DNA of 64,000 bases from Sphingomonas colocasiae (GCF_019880585.1 NZ_JAINVV010000004.1:434001-498000), one strand, 5' to 3'. Shown: positions 16,376 through 24,776, numbered from the stretch's first letter. Program-made: numbers and translations. The notes: a model not told the origin generated them from the letters alone.

Positions 16376-17054
16376 AGACTCGCTGGTATCTGAAGTACCA
16401 GACCTCATGACCCTTGCGGCGGGCCTTGGCTTCGTAGCGGGTTTCGGGCCAGCCGCTGGGGCGGACGAGGAAATCCTTCGCCTCCTTGGCCAGCCATTCG
16501 AAATCGCGGCGCTGGTTCATCACCATCATCGACCAGCGGCAATAGGTCGGGTCGTCGGTGCCGAGCCGGAATTCGCCGCCCGGCTGGAGTTTTCTTGCAA
16601 TCAGGTCGAGCGGGCCGTGATTCATCATCCGGCGCTTGGCATGGCGGGCCTTGGGCCAGGGATCGGGATGGAGCAGATAGACGAAGCGCAGCGCACCGTC
16701 CGGCACGCGTTCCAGCACGTCGAGCGCATCGCCCATATGCAGGCGGACATTGGGGAGACGGCCGTCGCGGATGTGCATCAGCGCGCCGACCACGCCGTTC
16801 AGAAAGGGTTCGCAGCCGATAAAGCCGTGATCGGGCAGCAGGTCCGCGCGATAGGCGAGATGCTCGCCCGATCCGAAGCCGATCTCGAAATGGAGCGGGC
16901 GATTATCGCCGAACAGCCCCGTCGCGGTGACGTCGCCGGTCTCTGGCACGCTCAGCGCGGGCAGCAATTCCTCGACGAGCTGCGCCTGGCCCTGACGCAA
17001 TTTATGGCCCTTGGCGCGGCCGTAGAGACGGCGGATGCTGGCTGGATCGTTCAT
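16374..17054 (-). CDS. trmB: tRNA (guanine-N7-)-methyltransferase
   Basis: 226 residues. It methylates G46 in the variable loop of tRNAs using S-adenosylmethionine. The Rossmann SAM site is LHFEIGFGSGEHLA (~52-65). Later motifs include LHMGDALDVL and the TrmB signature YLLHPDPWPKARHAKRR, the substrate-binding loop. The C-terminal end FRYQRV is typical in length for an alphaproteobacterial TrmB. It is part of the lnt-metK-trmB neighbourhood, separated here by two exported-protein genes. Three tandem palindromes lie 14 nt upstream of the ATG (17068-17228). Confidence 0.95.
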   Translation of the reverse strand: MNDPASIRRLYGRAKGHKLRQGQAQLVEELLPALSVPETGDVTATGLFGDNRPLHFEIGFGSGEHLAYRADLLPDHGFIGCEPFLNGVVGALMHIRDGRLPNVRLHMGDALDVLERVPDGALRFVYLLHPDPWPKARHAKRRMMNHGPLDLIARKLQPGGEFRLGTDDPTYCRWSMMVMNQRRDFEWLAKEAKDFLVRPSGWPETRYEAKARRKGHEVWYFRYQRV

Positions 17055-17067
17055 CGGGCGGCTTTAG

Positions 17068-17228
17068 AGCATCGTGCGGAAAAGTGGGAACCGGTTTTCC
17101 GCAAAAAACGATGCGACGGCTGGAGCATCGTGCGGAAAAGTGGGAACCGGTTTTCCGCAAAAACGATGCGACGACGGTAGAGCATCGTGCGGAAAAGTGG
17201 GAACCGGTTTTCTGCAAATGATGCGACG
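17068..17228. repeat. Three tandem copies of a ~56-bp palindromic repeat
   Basis: Copies start at 17068, 17124 and 17181. Each carries nested inverted repeats: outer GCATCGT/ACGATGC and inner GCGGAAAA/TTTTCCGC around GTGGGAACCGG. Copies 1 and 2 are nearly identical; copy 3 is degenerate (TTTTCTGC and a changed outer arm). The same palindrome type is widespread in alphaproteobacteria, especially Rhizobiales. There are no variable spacers, so it is not a CRISPR. Confidence 0.9.
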
Positions 17229-17306
17229 CCGAATAGCGGCGGCGCGTGGCACGCTGTCGCCCGAAGGCGGGCGGCTCAATGCGCGGCCGGGTGAAGTGGA
17301 ATGTCG

Positions 17307-18371
17307 CTATTTGAGCGCGTCGGCATTCACTTCGATATTGCTCTTCTTTCCCCAGGTCGATGTCCGCGTGACATAGTCACCGCTCCGCACGATCTCGATC
17401 GCCTGCGACGGGGGCGGCAGGCGATCCTGCGATGCGAACGCCGTGATCCGCGAAAGATCGAGCATCTCGATTCGCCAGCTCGGCTTCGCATCGGGTTCGA
17501 TCAGGCCCGCAAAGCCGTCGGGACGCACGCTGATGCCCCGGCCCGCATCGGAGAGCGCGATCAGATAGCGGTCGCTCGCGTCATCGGGACGATAGACATT
17601 GCCCTTGGGCTCGACGCCGTCGTCACGGCACCAGCGCGGTGGCGGCGCGCCTTTCGCCCGGAACTGTCCGGTCAGGCTGGGCAGTGACATCATGGCGCCG
17701 GCCAGGTTCGATGCGCCGTCACCCGGTGCGGGGTGCGAACGCGCCTGTGCCGGCAAGGATGTGGCGCATGGTTCGACGGGTATGGCCGGCGGCGCGTCGT
17801 CGAGCTTGCCGGGCCATCTGAGCGCGGCGAGCACGCCCCTGATCCGTTCGGCCAGTGCATCGGGCGCGATCGTGCCTGATGAATAACGGATCTTCACCAG
17901 CCATTCGCCCATGGGGACAAGCGCCACGCCGGTGCTCTGATACGCGCCGGTCGACGGCATATAGATGGCGATCATACCGGCGTCGCCGGAGCGCCCCGGT
18001 GGCGTGAACGTCAGCTTTTCATTGATTCTGCGCGGCGTGCCGTAGAGCTGCGCGCGCGTTTCGATCGCCCAGCGCGCCCGATCGAACCACACGGGAAGGG
18101 CGTTGCCGACTTCACGATAGATATAGACCGTGATTCCTTCCGACGCGTCGGGCCTGTCGAAGCGGATGAAGGTGTCGAGCTGATCGTCCTCGAGCGCGGT
18201 GATGTTCGAACGGGCGATGCCGTCGAGCATCGGTGGAACTTCAAGCCCGCTATGCTTGTGCTTGAAGGCTTTCTTTGCGGAGAGCCTGATCTCCTGCGGT
18301 CCCTGCTGGGCCTGGACGCCGATCGTGCTCAGCGCGAGGGCGGATACGCAGATCAACACAGTTCGCAGCAT
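17307..18371 (-). CDS. Exported hypothetical protein
   Basis: 354 residues from MLRTVLICVSAL, with GGGAG 8 nt upstream; an in-frame ATG further upstream would bury the signal peptide inside the protein. Signal peptide ~1-21, cleavage after VQAQ. The mature part holds a beta-rich region with IARSNITALEDDQLDTFIRFD and VALVPMGEWLVKIRYSS, resembling the periplasmic proteins that report on membrane or envelope state, but no family is recognised. Two Cys residues (~EPCATS and RWCRDD) could form a disulfide. It is in the same orientation as metK and trmB. Confidence 0.75.
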   Translation of the reverse strand: MLRTVLICVSALALSTIGVQAQQGPQEIRLSAKKAFKHKHSGLEVPPMLDGIARSNITALEDDQLDTFIRFDRPDASEGITVYIYREVGNALPVWFDRARWAIETRAQLYGTPRRINEKLTFTPPGRSGDAGMIAIYMPSTGAYQSTGVALVPMGEWLVKIRYSSGTIAPDALAERIRGVLAALRWPGKLDDAPPAIPVEPCATSLPAQARSHPAPGDGASNLAGAMMSLPSLTGQFRAKGAPPPRWCRDDGVEPKGNVYRPDDASDRYLIALSDAGRGISVRPDGFAGLIEPDAKPSWRIEMLDLSRITAFASQDRLPPPSQAIEIVRSGDYVTRTSTWGKKSNIEVNADALK

Positions 18372-18449
18372 CGCGATCGCTCCCGTCCATCGTCGCTCGG
18401 ACAGGTTGGCAGCGGGGGTGTCGCCCGGCAAGCGGTTTGGTCCTCGACG

Positions 18450-18974
18450 TCACCGCCGGCAGGGTTTGCCCTCATATTGCTGGCGGACCACCACATATTG
18501 CCGGCCGTTCCAGCGCTGCACGGGAAAGCAGAAGCCAGGGCCGCCGACTTCGATATCGGCCCAGCCCCCCACGCCCTTCGTGGCCAGGAAATTCGGGATG
18601 CCGGTTTCATCGTACCAGCGTTTCCAGCCGGTGGGCGTCGGCGTGACGATGGTGAAGTGGAAGCCGGTATTGCCGTAGCAGGCGCTGCCCTCGTCCATCA
18701 CGATCACTTCGGGCCGGCCGTCGCCGTTGAGATCGCGGATCGCGGCGCCGGCAACGCCGTCATCGGCGATCGAGGCGTCCGAAAGCCCGTCGCAGCCTTT
18801 CCACTGGCCGCCGGCCCTGGCGAAACCCGCCGCGCGCATGATCGCGTCCTTCTGGGCGGGCGTCAGCTTCGCCGCCTTCATCGGCAGCGTCCAGCCATCG
18901 GTGGGGTAGGCAGCCGAAGCCGGTGGGGCGGCGATCGATGCCGCGACGAGAGCCAGGGTCAGAAGAATTCGCAT
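18450..18974 (-). CDS. Exported protein with an FG-GAP/VCBS-like calcium loop
   Basis: 174 residues. Signal peptide ~1-22 (cleavage after PPASA). The motif DLNGDGRPEVIVMDEG (~80-95) is a classic DxNGDGxxD-like calcium-binding loop of FG-GAP/VCBS-type repeats, here present once. Four later or flanking Cys (GCDGL, SACYGN, GFCFP, KPCRR) suggest two disulfides. Function is unknown. The Shine-Dalgarno GGGGA lies inside the 3' arm of a perfect 10-bp hairpin at 18981-19005, so translation may be structurally controlled. Confidence 0.78.
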   Translation of the reverse strand: MRILLTLALVAASIAAPPASAAYPTDGWTLPMKAAKLTPAQKDAIMRAAGFARAGGQWKGCDGLSDASIADDGVAGAAIRDLNGDGRPEVIVMDEGSACYGNTGFHFTIVTPTPTGWKRWYDETGIPNFLATKGVGGWADIEVGGPGFCFPVQRWNGRQYVVVRQQYEGKPCRR

Positions 18975-18975
18975 G

Positions 18976-19005
18976 CCGTTTCCCCACCGAGCGAGTCGGT
19001 GGGGA
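18976..19005 (-). promoter_or_regulatory. Hairpin that hides the ribosome binding site
   Basis: On the minus strand the leader of the 18974 start codon folds as TCCCCACCGA-CTCGC-TCGGTGGGGA (10 perfect pairs, 18996-19005 with 18981-18990). The GGGGA that should act as Shine-Dalgarno is the last part of the 3' arm, 6 nt before ATG. This is the geometry of a thermosensor or other translation switch, or it is a REP element that landed there. Confidence 0.55.
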
Positions 19006-19010
19006 GGTTA

Positions 19011-19090
19011 GAGCGTTTCCACGATGAGCGGAAACGCTCCGGTCTTTCGCGGTCGCATTTTCCGAGTCGTTGGCCGTAAACGGCCAACTC
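19011..19090 (-). repeat. Two hairpins behind metK
   Basis: 19011-19020 pairs with 19030-19039 (10 bp, GAGCGTTTCC type, loop 9) and 19069-19076 pairs with 19081-19088 (8 bp, GTTGGCCG, loop TAAA). They lie between the metK stop (19132) and the next minus-strand gene. They could stabilise or end the metK transcript, though no T-run follows. Confidence 0.5.
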
Positions 19091-19131
19091 GAGAATGTTC
19101 CGGCATGATAAAAGCGCTTGCGCGCCTCGGT

Positions 19132-20340
19132 TCAGACGGCGGCCTTGAGCTTCTCGACCAGGTCGGTGCGTTCCCAGGGGAAGAAATCACCCTCGGGCGT
19201 ACGACCGAAATGGCCATAGGCCGCGGTCTTTTCGTAGATCGGCTTGTTGAGGCCCAGATGCGTGCGGATCGCACGCGGGGTCAGGCCACCCAGATCCTCG
19301 ATCGCCATGATCGCCTGTTCGATCCTGTCGTCACCGACGGTGCCGGTGCCGTGCGTGTCGACATAGAGCGACAGCGGCTTGGAGACGCCGATCGCATAGG
19401 CGAGCTGGATCGTGCAGCGCTTGGCGAGGCCGGCGGCGACGATGTTCTTCGCCAGATAGCGGGTGATATAGGCGGCCGAACGGTCGACCTTGGTCGGGTC
19501 CTTGCCCGAAAAGGCGCCGCCGCCATGGGGGGCTGCACCGCCATAGGTGTCGACGATGATCTTGCGGCCGGTCAGGCCCGCATCGCCGTCCGGTCCGCCG
19601 ATCTCGAAGCTGCCGGTGGGGTTGATGTGATATTCGGTCGCGTCCGACAGCAGCTTGGCGGGCAGGATGTCCGCCACCACGCTCTTCACATAGGCGTGAA
19701 GCTCGGCTTCGTTGGCGCCTTCGTCATAGCCCTTGGCATGCTGGGTGGAGACGACGATCGCGGTCGCGGCCGCGGGCTCGCCATTCTCGAAGCGCAGCGT
19801 GACCTGGCTCTTGGCGTCGGGCTCCAGAAACGGCGCCGCGCCCGAATGGCGGTCGGCCGCCATGCGCTCGAGGATCTTGTGGCTGTAGTAAAGCGTCGCC
19901 GGCATCAGGTCCGGCGTTTCGTTGCAGGCGAAGCCGAACATGATGCCCTGGTCGCCGGCACCTTCGTCCTTGTTGCCGGAGGCATCGACACCCTGCGCGA
20001 TATGCGCGGACTGCGGGTGGAGATTGTTCGAGAAATCGAGCGTCTGCCAGTGGAAACCGTCCTGCGCATAGCCGATGCGCTTCACCGTATCGCGCACGGT
20101 CTTCTCGATTTCCTCGGGAACGCCCGGCGCCCAGTTGCCGGCTTCGTCCATGATGCCCTTGCCGCGGATCTCGCCGGCCAGCACGACCTTTTGCGTGGTC
20201 GTCAGCGTTTCGCACGCGACGCGGGCTTCCGGATCCTTGGACAGGAACAGATCGACGATCGCATCCGAGATCTGGTCGGAAACCTTGTCGGGATGGCCTT
20301 CGGAAACGGACTCGGACGTGAAGAGATAGTTGCTACGCAT
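19132..20340 (-). CDS. metK: S-adenosylmethionine synthetase
   Basis: 402 residues. It makes SAM from methionine and ATP in the cytosol. The family signatures are present: the N-terminal [21 protein letters not shown]-binding segment, GDQGIMFG and [16 protein letters not shown], with Lys residues for phosphate binding. Length fits the bacterial enzyme. It lies 48 nt downstream of lnt on the same strand, so the two probably form an operon; trmB, a SAM user, is further downstream. The short leader contains a CCGCA/TGCGG stem with a 20-nt loop just before the start and no strong Shine-Dalgarno. Confidence 0.97.
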   Translation of the reverse strand: MRSNYLFTSESVSEGHPDKVSDQISDAIVDLFLSKDPEARVACETLTTTQKVVLAGEIRGKGIMDEAGNWAPGVPEEIEKTVRDTVKRIGYAQDGFHWQTLDFSNNLHPQSAHIAQGVDASGNKDEGAGDQGIMFGFACNETPDLMPATLYYSHKILERMAADRHSGAAPFLEPDAKSQVTLRFENGEPAAATAIVVSTQHAKGYDEGANEAELHAYVKSVVADILPAKLLSDATEYHINPTGSFEIGGPDGDAGLTGRKIIVDTYGGAAPHGGGAFSGKDPTKVDRSAAYITRYLAKNIVAAGLAKRCTIQLAYAIGVSKPLSLYVDTHGTGTVGDDRIEQAIMAIEDLGGLTPRAIRTHLGLNKPIYEKTAAYGHFGRTPEGDFFPWERTDLVEKLKAAV

Positions 20341-20388
20341 CGCTGAAAACCCGCAGATATAAGGAAAGCTTTAAATGCGGAAATCGCC

Positions 20389-21978
20389 TTAGCCGCGACG
20401 GCGGCGCAAGGCAACGCCGAGAGCGCCAAGAAAAACTGCGAGCATCAGTGGCAGGATGTTTCCCAGCCGCGCGAACAATGTCGGCGCATGGGGGGCGGGC
20501 AGGCGGGTTTCGATAAAGCCCGCGCGCAGATGCGGCACGCTGGCGAGCAGGCGGCCATCGGCATCGACCACCGCCGAAATGCCCGTCGGTGTCGACCGGA
20601 TCACCGGAATCGCTTCTTCCACCGCACGCAGCCGCGCCTGGGCGAGGTGCTGGGGCGGGCCCCAACTGCCGAACCAGGCATCGTTGGATGGATTGAACAG
20701 GAAATCGGGGCGATCGGCGCGATCAATCACCTGGCCGGAAAAGATGATCTCGTAACAGATCTGCACGCCCGTCTTGCCGAAGCCGGGCAGTGCGTAGCTT
20801 TGCGGACCCGGCCCGGGCCAGAAATCGACATCGCCGGGCACCAGCCGCGACAGACCGATCGCCGAGAGGATCGGGCGCATCGGCAGATATTCGCCATAGG
20901 GAACGAGATGCGCCTTGTCGTAGCGATGAAGCAGCCGGCCGGCCGAATCCATCACGTACATGGAATTGCGCCCGCCGATGGTGCGTTCCTCGACATAGTC
21001 GCCGACGAACTTGTTCTCCCGGTAGCGCTTGGTCGCGCCGAGCAGCAGGATATCGCGCGGGCCGAGCAAGGCGGCGACGCGGGCGCGGGCGAAGACATCC
21101 TCGTCAAGATATTCGGGCACCGCCGCTTCGGGCCAGAGCAGCAGTCGCGGCTCGGCGCCGGGCGTGCCCGAAAGCGTCGCGAGCTTGCGGAAATTCGCGG
21201 CGTCCTGGGCGGGGTCGTATTTGGTTTCCTGGCCGATATTGGGCTGGACGATGCGGATCAGCGCGCCCTTTGCGGACGACGAGGCGTGCCAGGCGGGCAG
21301 GCTGACGAAGATGACCAGCGGAAATGCGACGAGGCCGGCGGCGAAAACCAGCGCTTTCGGTGAGGTGACCGGCGTGGCGAAGCGGCGAAACGCCAGCATC
21401 CATCCGCCGAAAAGGAGCATCAGGACGCCCGAAAGGCCGTAGGTGCCCGTCCATCGGGCCAGCAGCGCCGTCGGCTGATCATAGGCGATCGCGCCCAGCG
21501 GGTTCCATGCGAAACCCGTGAACATCGTCGCGCGCAGCCATTCGGTGACGATCCAGGCACCGGCATGGATCAGCACATAGGCCGGCCCATGATCGCGGCC
21601 CCAGCGCCAGGCCAGCCCCGCCGCCATCGCCGGATAGACGGCGAGATAAAGCGACAGCAGCACGACCGCGCCATAGCCGTACCAGTGCGGCATCGCGTCC
21701 TGGAAGGTGAAGGCATGGGCGATCCAGTTGAGCCCGACGGTGAAATGCCCGACGCCGAACAGCCAGCCGATCAGCAGCCCGCGCCGGAGCGTGGGCGCTT
21801 CGCGGACAAGGTGGAGCAGCAAGGCGAAACAGGCGAGCGTGACGGGCCACAGACCCAGCGGCGCAAAGCCCGTGGCGGAAGCGAGCCCGGCAAGGAGCGC
21901 GAGAATCGGGGCGAAGCGCGGCACGGCCCGCTTGTCGCGATCATGTCCGCAGTTTTCAAGCGCGACGTGGCGTGGCAA
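20389..21978 (-). CDS. lnt: Apolipoprotein N-acyltransferase
   Basis: Up to 529 residues. It adds the third acyl chain to the N-terminal Cys of lipoproteins on the periplasmic face of the inner membrane. About seven N-terminal hydrophobic helices (~25-200) precede the nitrilase-type domain with the catalytic triad Glu (LLLWPEAAVPEY), Lys (KAHLVPYGEYLP) and Cys (VQICYEIIF); a last membrane helix closes the protein. The start is uncertain: the ATG at 21978 leaves only 9 bp to the divergent gene at 21988, and a GTG at 21924 just before the first membrane helix is a likely alternative. Upstream partner of metK. Confidence 0.93.
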   Translation of the reverse strand: MPRHVALENCGHDRDKRAVPRFAPILALLAGLASATGFAPLGLWPVTLACFALLLHLVREAPTLRRGLLIGWLFGVGHFTVGLNWIAHAFTFQDAMPHWYGYGAVVLLSLYLAVYPAMAAGLAWRWGRDHGPAYVLIHAGAWIVTEWLRATMFTGFAWNPLGAIAYDQPTALLARWTGTYGLSGVLMLLFGGWMLAFRRFATPVTSPKALVFAAGLVAFPLVIFVSLPAWHASSSAKGALIRIVQPNIGQETKYDPAQDAANFRKLATLSGTPGAEPRLLLWPEAAVPEYLDEDVFARARVAALLGPRDILLLGATKRYRENKFVGDYVEERTIGGRNSMYVMDSAGRLLHRYDKAHLVPYGEYLPMRPILSAIGLSRLVPGDVDFWPGPGPQSYALPGFGKTGVQICYEIIFSGQVIDRADRPDFLFNPSNDAWFGSWGPPQHLAQARLRAVEEAIPVIRSTPTGISAVVDADGRLLASVPHLRAGFIETRLPAPHAPTLFARLGNILPLMLAVFLGALGVALRRRRG

Positions 21979-21987
21979 TCAGGCGCG

Positions 21988-22332
21988 ATGACATCCTGGC
22001 TCCCCGCCGCATTGCTGTTGCTCGCTTTCGGACAGGAAGCGCCCCCCGTCACATCGGCCCTGCCGAGTGCGGCGCGCTGCGCCGCGATGTTCGCGATCAC
22101 GCTTGATCAATTGAAGCAGAAGAGCGGCGATCCCGCGATGACCGCCGCTTTCGCCCAGGACACCGCCGCGCTGCGCGCGATCGTGGTTGCGGAGCAGCGT
22201 GCCGCGGCCGATCCTGCCGCCGCGGCCGACGCGCTGATCGCGGCCGAGCGCCGTGCGGTGCGCGAACCGGCCGAAGACTTCGACCTCAAGCCCTGTTATC
22301 GCGTGAAGGCGCTCGGGCCGATCGGTGTTTGA
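21988..22332 (+). CDS. Exported protein with one cysteine-bounded helical module
   Basis: 114 residues. Signal peptide ~1-17 (MTSWLPAALLLLAFG). The mature part is one helical module that begins ARCAAMFAITLDQL and ends DFDLKPCYRVKAL. The two Cys, ~75 residues apart, could pair across an antiparallel helical hairpin. The same module occurs twice in the next gene, which overlaps this one by 8 nt, so the products are probably made together and may interact. I recognise no family. Confidence 0.75.
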   Translation: MTSWLPAALLLLAFGQEAPPVTSALPSAARCAAMFAITLDQLKQKSGDPAMTAAFAQDTAALRAIVVAEQRAAADPAAAADALIAAERRAVREPAEDFDLKPCYRVKALGPIGV

Positions 22333-22930
22333 GCTCCTCGCATTACTGGCTGCCGCACCGCTCGATGCGGCGCAGCGGCGCGATATCGACTGCGTCGCGA
22401 CGCTTGCCGTCGTCGCGTACGAGCAGCAGCGAGGGCAAACCCGGTGGCCGCCGGTGGGCGAGGACGGCGCCCGCTTCGCGCAACTGGTGGGCGAACGCGT
22501 GATGAAGCAATCCGGCAGCACGCGCGAGCAGGTGCGCGATGCGATCGTGGCGGCTGTCGCCGAACGCCAGAAGGCGAAGGCGCTGCCGGACGCGGATGTC
22601 GAGGCCTGCCTGACGCTGATGCGCAAGGAAGCCCCGCCACCGCCACCACCGGGCCTGCCGCAATGCGCCGCGATGCTGAAGCTCGCTTATGATGAGGAAC
22701 ATGGCCGAAACGGCCTGTCCGACGATGCCAAGCGGCTCGCGACGATCGCATCGATCCTCGATCACAAGGCGCGCGAGGCGCTGCGCGCCGAAGGTAAGGC
22801 GGGCAGCGAGATCGATGCGGCGATGGCCGCCACGCGTGAGGCGGTGGCGGCGGAGGTCAAGACGCGCGCGACGGACGGCGTTTCGGCCGGGCTCGACTAT
22901 TCCGCCTGTTTTGCGCTCGCCAGACCCTGA
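22325..22930 (+). CDS. Protein with two cysteine-bounded helical modules
   Basis: 201 residues from a GTG that overlaps the preceding stop (GTGTTTGA). The hydrophobic N-terminus (MFELLALLAAAPLDA) is a short signal peptide. It contains two tandem copies of the module described for the upstream gene: copy 1 from DIDCVATLAVVAYEQQ to DVEACLTLM, copy 2 from PQCAAMLKLAYDEEHG to LDYSACFALA, joined by EAPPPPPPG. Each copy opens with Cys-small-Ala and closes with Asp-x-x-x-Cys. Likely periplasmic; function unknown. It ends before the convergent Rieske oxygenase gene. Confidence 0.75.
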   Translation: MFELLALLAAAPLDAAQRRDIDCVATLAVVAYEQQRGQTRWPPVGEDGARFAQLVGERVMKQSGSTREQVRDAIVAAVAERQKAKALPDADVEACLTLMRKEAPPPPPPGLPQCAAMLKLAYDEEHGRNGLSDDAKRLATIASILDHKAREALRAEGKAGSEIDAAMAATREAVAAEVKTRATDGVSAGLDYSACFALARP

Positions 22931-22951
22931 CAGCCGGAAGACGGAGCGCGT

Positions 22952-24127
22952 TCAGGCGTTCTCGGTGGTCAGGACTTCGGTTCCCGCATCCAGCCGGACA
23001 AGATCGTCGTCGCCGGCGAAGCGCGTGCCCATGGGTGGAGTTCCCGCCTCCATCGCGGCGATCTGCTGGCGGTAGAGCCGCCGCAACATGCCGATGCCGC
23101 GATCCGAGGTCACGAGATGCTCGTCGGAATGGAGCGTGATCTCACCCTGGCTCACCTGCGCTTCATAGTCGCCGGGATAGATCTGATGCTCTTCCTCGGT
23201 CAGTTCGTGCCAGAGCTTGCCGTTCATGCGTGAACGGATCTGCTTCAGCGCGCCGCTCTCGGTCACGCGGCCGGCCGAATAGATGCGGAACGAGGTGTCG
23301 TCGATCGGCACCACCCAGCCCAGCAAGGTGCAGGGGCCATCCTTGGGCGCGCGGGGATTCGCGACGGCCCGGATCGTGGGCAGCACGGCTTCGGTCAGGC
23401 GCCGGTGCACCCGGCCTTCGCCAAGATCGCGCAACTGGGTGCTGCGGATGCCGCGTTCGGTGGTTTCGAACTTCACATTGGGCATCACGTTCATCTGCTC
23501 GACGAACTGGGTGCCGCTGAAGGTGCCGTGCAGGATCGGCACGTGGAACGGATCCATCACATTCTCGAAATGCTGGAGCCAGTTGCACGGCACGATCGCC
23601 GGGCCGCCGCTGCCGATGCTGCTGTCGTCAGCTTCGATCCATTCGCCGTCTTCCAGCTCCTCCAGCACATTGTATCGCGGCAGCAGCGGACGCTGCTCGG
23701 GCGGCCCCATATAGGCGAAGATCAGGCCGTAAAGTTCCTCGACGGGATAGCCCGGCTGCCGCACATTGGCGGCCGTGCGTGCGCCGCCATTGGGTTCGCA
23801 CGGCTGCTCGACGCAGCGCCCGTCCACATCGAACAGCCAGCCATGATAGCAGCAGCGTATGCCCCGTTCCTCGGTCCGCCCGTAGAGAAGCGACGCACCG
23901 CGATGCGCGCAGCGGGGGTGGAGCAGGCCGGCGCGGCCGGTGCCGTCGCGGAACAGGATCAGGTCCTCGCCCAGCACCCGGATCAGCTTCGGGCGGGCGG
24001 CCGCGTCTTCGGCAAGGCCGACGGGATGCCAATAGCGCCTGAGCAGCTCGCCCATCGGCGTGCCCCTGGCGACCAAGGTCAGTTCGGATTCATGGCTGCC
24101 TTGCGGCAGATCATAGGCGCTCAACAT
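22952..24127 (-). CDS. Rieske [2Fe-2S] aromatic oxygenase, alpha subunit
   Basis: 391 residues. The Rieske domain has Cys73-x-His75 (PRCAHRGAS) and Cys92-x2-His95 (RCCYHGW). The catalytic domain has NWLQHFENVMDPFHVPILH, with His195 and His200 as mononuclear iron ligands and Asp192 as the candidate inter-subunit bridge. The GTPMGELLRRYWHPVG start places it in the phthalate 4,5-dioxygenase/O-demethylase group, single-component alpha subunits that need a separate reductase. No reductase or ferredoxin gene is nearby. It is divergent from a MarR regulator and carries the shared operator at 24153-24176, so it is probably induced with the TonB/peptidase genes. Substrate is an aromatic acid or methoxy compound by analogy. 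Confidence 0.92.
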   Translation of the reverse strand: MLSAYDLPQGSHESELTLVARGTPMGELLRRYWHPVGLAEDAAARPKLIRVLGEDLILFRDGTGRAGLLHPRCAHRGASLLYGRTEERGIRCCYHGWLFDVDGRCVEQPCEPNGGARTAANVRQPGYPVEELYGLIFAYMGPPEQRPLLPRYNVLEELEDGEWIEADDSSIGSGGPAIVPCNWLQHFENVMDPFHVPILHGTFSGTQFVEQMNVMPNVKFETTERGIRSTQLRDLGEGRVHRRLTEAVLPTIRAVANPRAPKDGPCTLLGWVVPIDDTSFRIYSAGRVTESGALKQIRSRMNGKLWHELTEEEHQIYPGDYEAQVSQGEITLHSDEHLVTSDRGIGMLRRLYRQQIAAMEAGTPPMGTRFAGDDDLVRLDAGTEVLTTENA

Positions 24128-24152
24128 GGCGGCCCTCTCTTGTCCGTGCCCA

Positions 24153-24176
24153 ATTATTTAACGCGTTATCTATTAT
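24153..24176. promoter_or_regulatory. Shared operator, site 1 (Rieske/marR intergenic)
   Basis: ATTATTTAACGCGTTATCTATTAT, with the palindrome TAACGCGTTA at 24159-24168. On the minus strand TTGCCT, a 17-bp spacer and GATAAC form a possible promoter whose -10 overlaps the palindrome, as expected for a repressor site. Closely similar sequences precede the TonB receptor (27827) and the second S10 peptidase (32183). Confidence 0.65.
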
Positions 24177-24274
24177 CGACTCGCTTCAGGCAAGCAGAAA
24201 CTGCATTGGCTTTCCCTGCGATCCATGGGAATCGGAATGAAATTTCACATGTTCATCAAAGCCGGGTTTTCCGA

Positions 24275-24775
24275 ATGAACCAGCAAACCGCTCTTCTCTA
24301 CGGCCGCAAATATGCGGGCTCGGCCAGCCATCGCGCGGAATGCCGCGAACTGCCGGTCAAGATCATCCGCGTGCGCGAAGCCTTCATGGCGCTGTTCCGT
24401 GGCGCCTTCCAGGAAGTCGAGCTGACCGATCCGCAATGGCGCGTGCTGCGCGTGCTGAGCACGGTGGACGAGATCGATACCGCCGCGCTCGCCGAACGCG
24501 CCATCCTGCTCGGCCCCAGCCTGACGCGGATCCTGCGCGATCTGGATCAGCGCGGACTGGTCACCCGCCGCAGCAGCCGGCTGGATGCGCGCCGCAGCCT
24601 CCATTCGATCACGCCCGAGGGGCTCAGGATCATCGACGAGATCATTCCCCGCTTCGATCCCTTCTATCAGTCGCTCGCGCGGCGGATGGACCAGGGGGAT
24701 GTCGCCCAGCTCGGCGCGCTGCTCGACATGTTGTTGGATAATCTCGACGCAGCCATCAAGGATAGCGAGGAATAG
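24275..24775 (+). CDS. MarR-family regulator, HpaR-like
   Basis: 166 residues from MNQQTALLYGRKYAG; the open frame upstream of this ATG is only antisense to the oxygenase. The winged helix spans ~45-125: QWRVLRVLSTVDEIDTAALA, recognition helix GPSLTRILRDLDQRGLV, and wing SSRLDARRSLHSITPEG. The sequence is closest in style to HpaR/HcaR-type repressors of aromatic catabolism, which release DNA when an aromatic ligand or its CoA ester binds. The divergent oxygenase and the shared ATTTAAC sites indicate the local regulon. The gene ends at a strong bidirectional terminator (24777-24811). Confidence 0.9.
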   Translation: MNQQTALLYGRKYAGSASHRAECRELPVKIIRVREAFMALFRGAFQEVELTDPQWRVLRVLSTVDEIDTAALAERAILLGPSLTRILRDLDQRGLVTRRSSRLDARRSLHSITPEGLRIIDEIIPRFDPFYQSLARRMDQGDVAQLGALLDMLLDNLDAAIKDSEE

Positions 24776-24776
24776 G

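Noticed and set aside
17068-17228. A short CRISPR array
   Set aside because: The copies are palindromic, joined by only a few bases, with no unique spacers and no cas genes.
20341-20388. A SAM/SAH or SAM-II riboswitch before metK
   Set aside because: The leader is short, lacks the conserved bases of those classes, and has no Shine-Dalgarno able to form the needed pseudoknot. Kept only as an unassigned leader hairpin.
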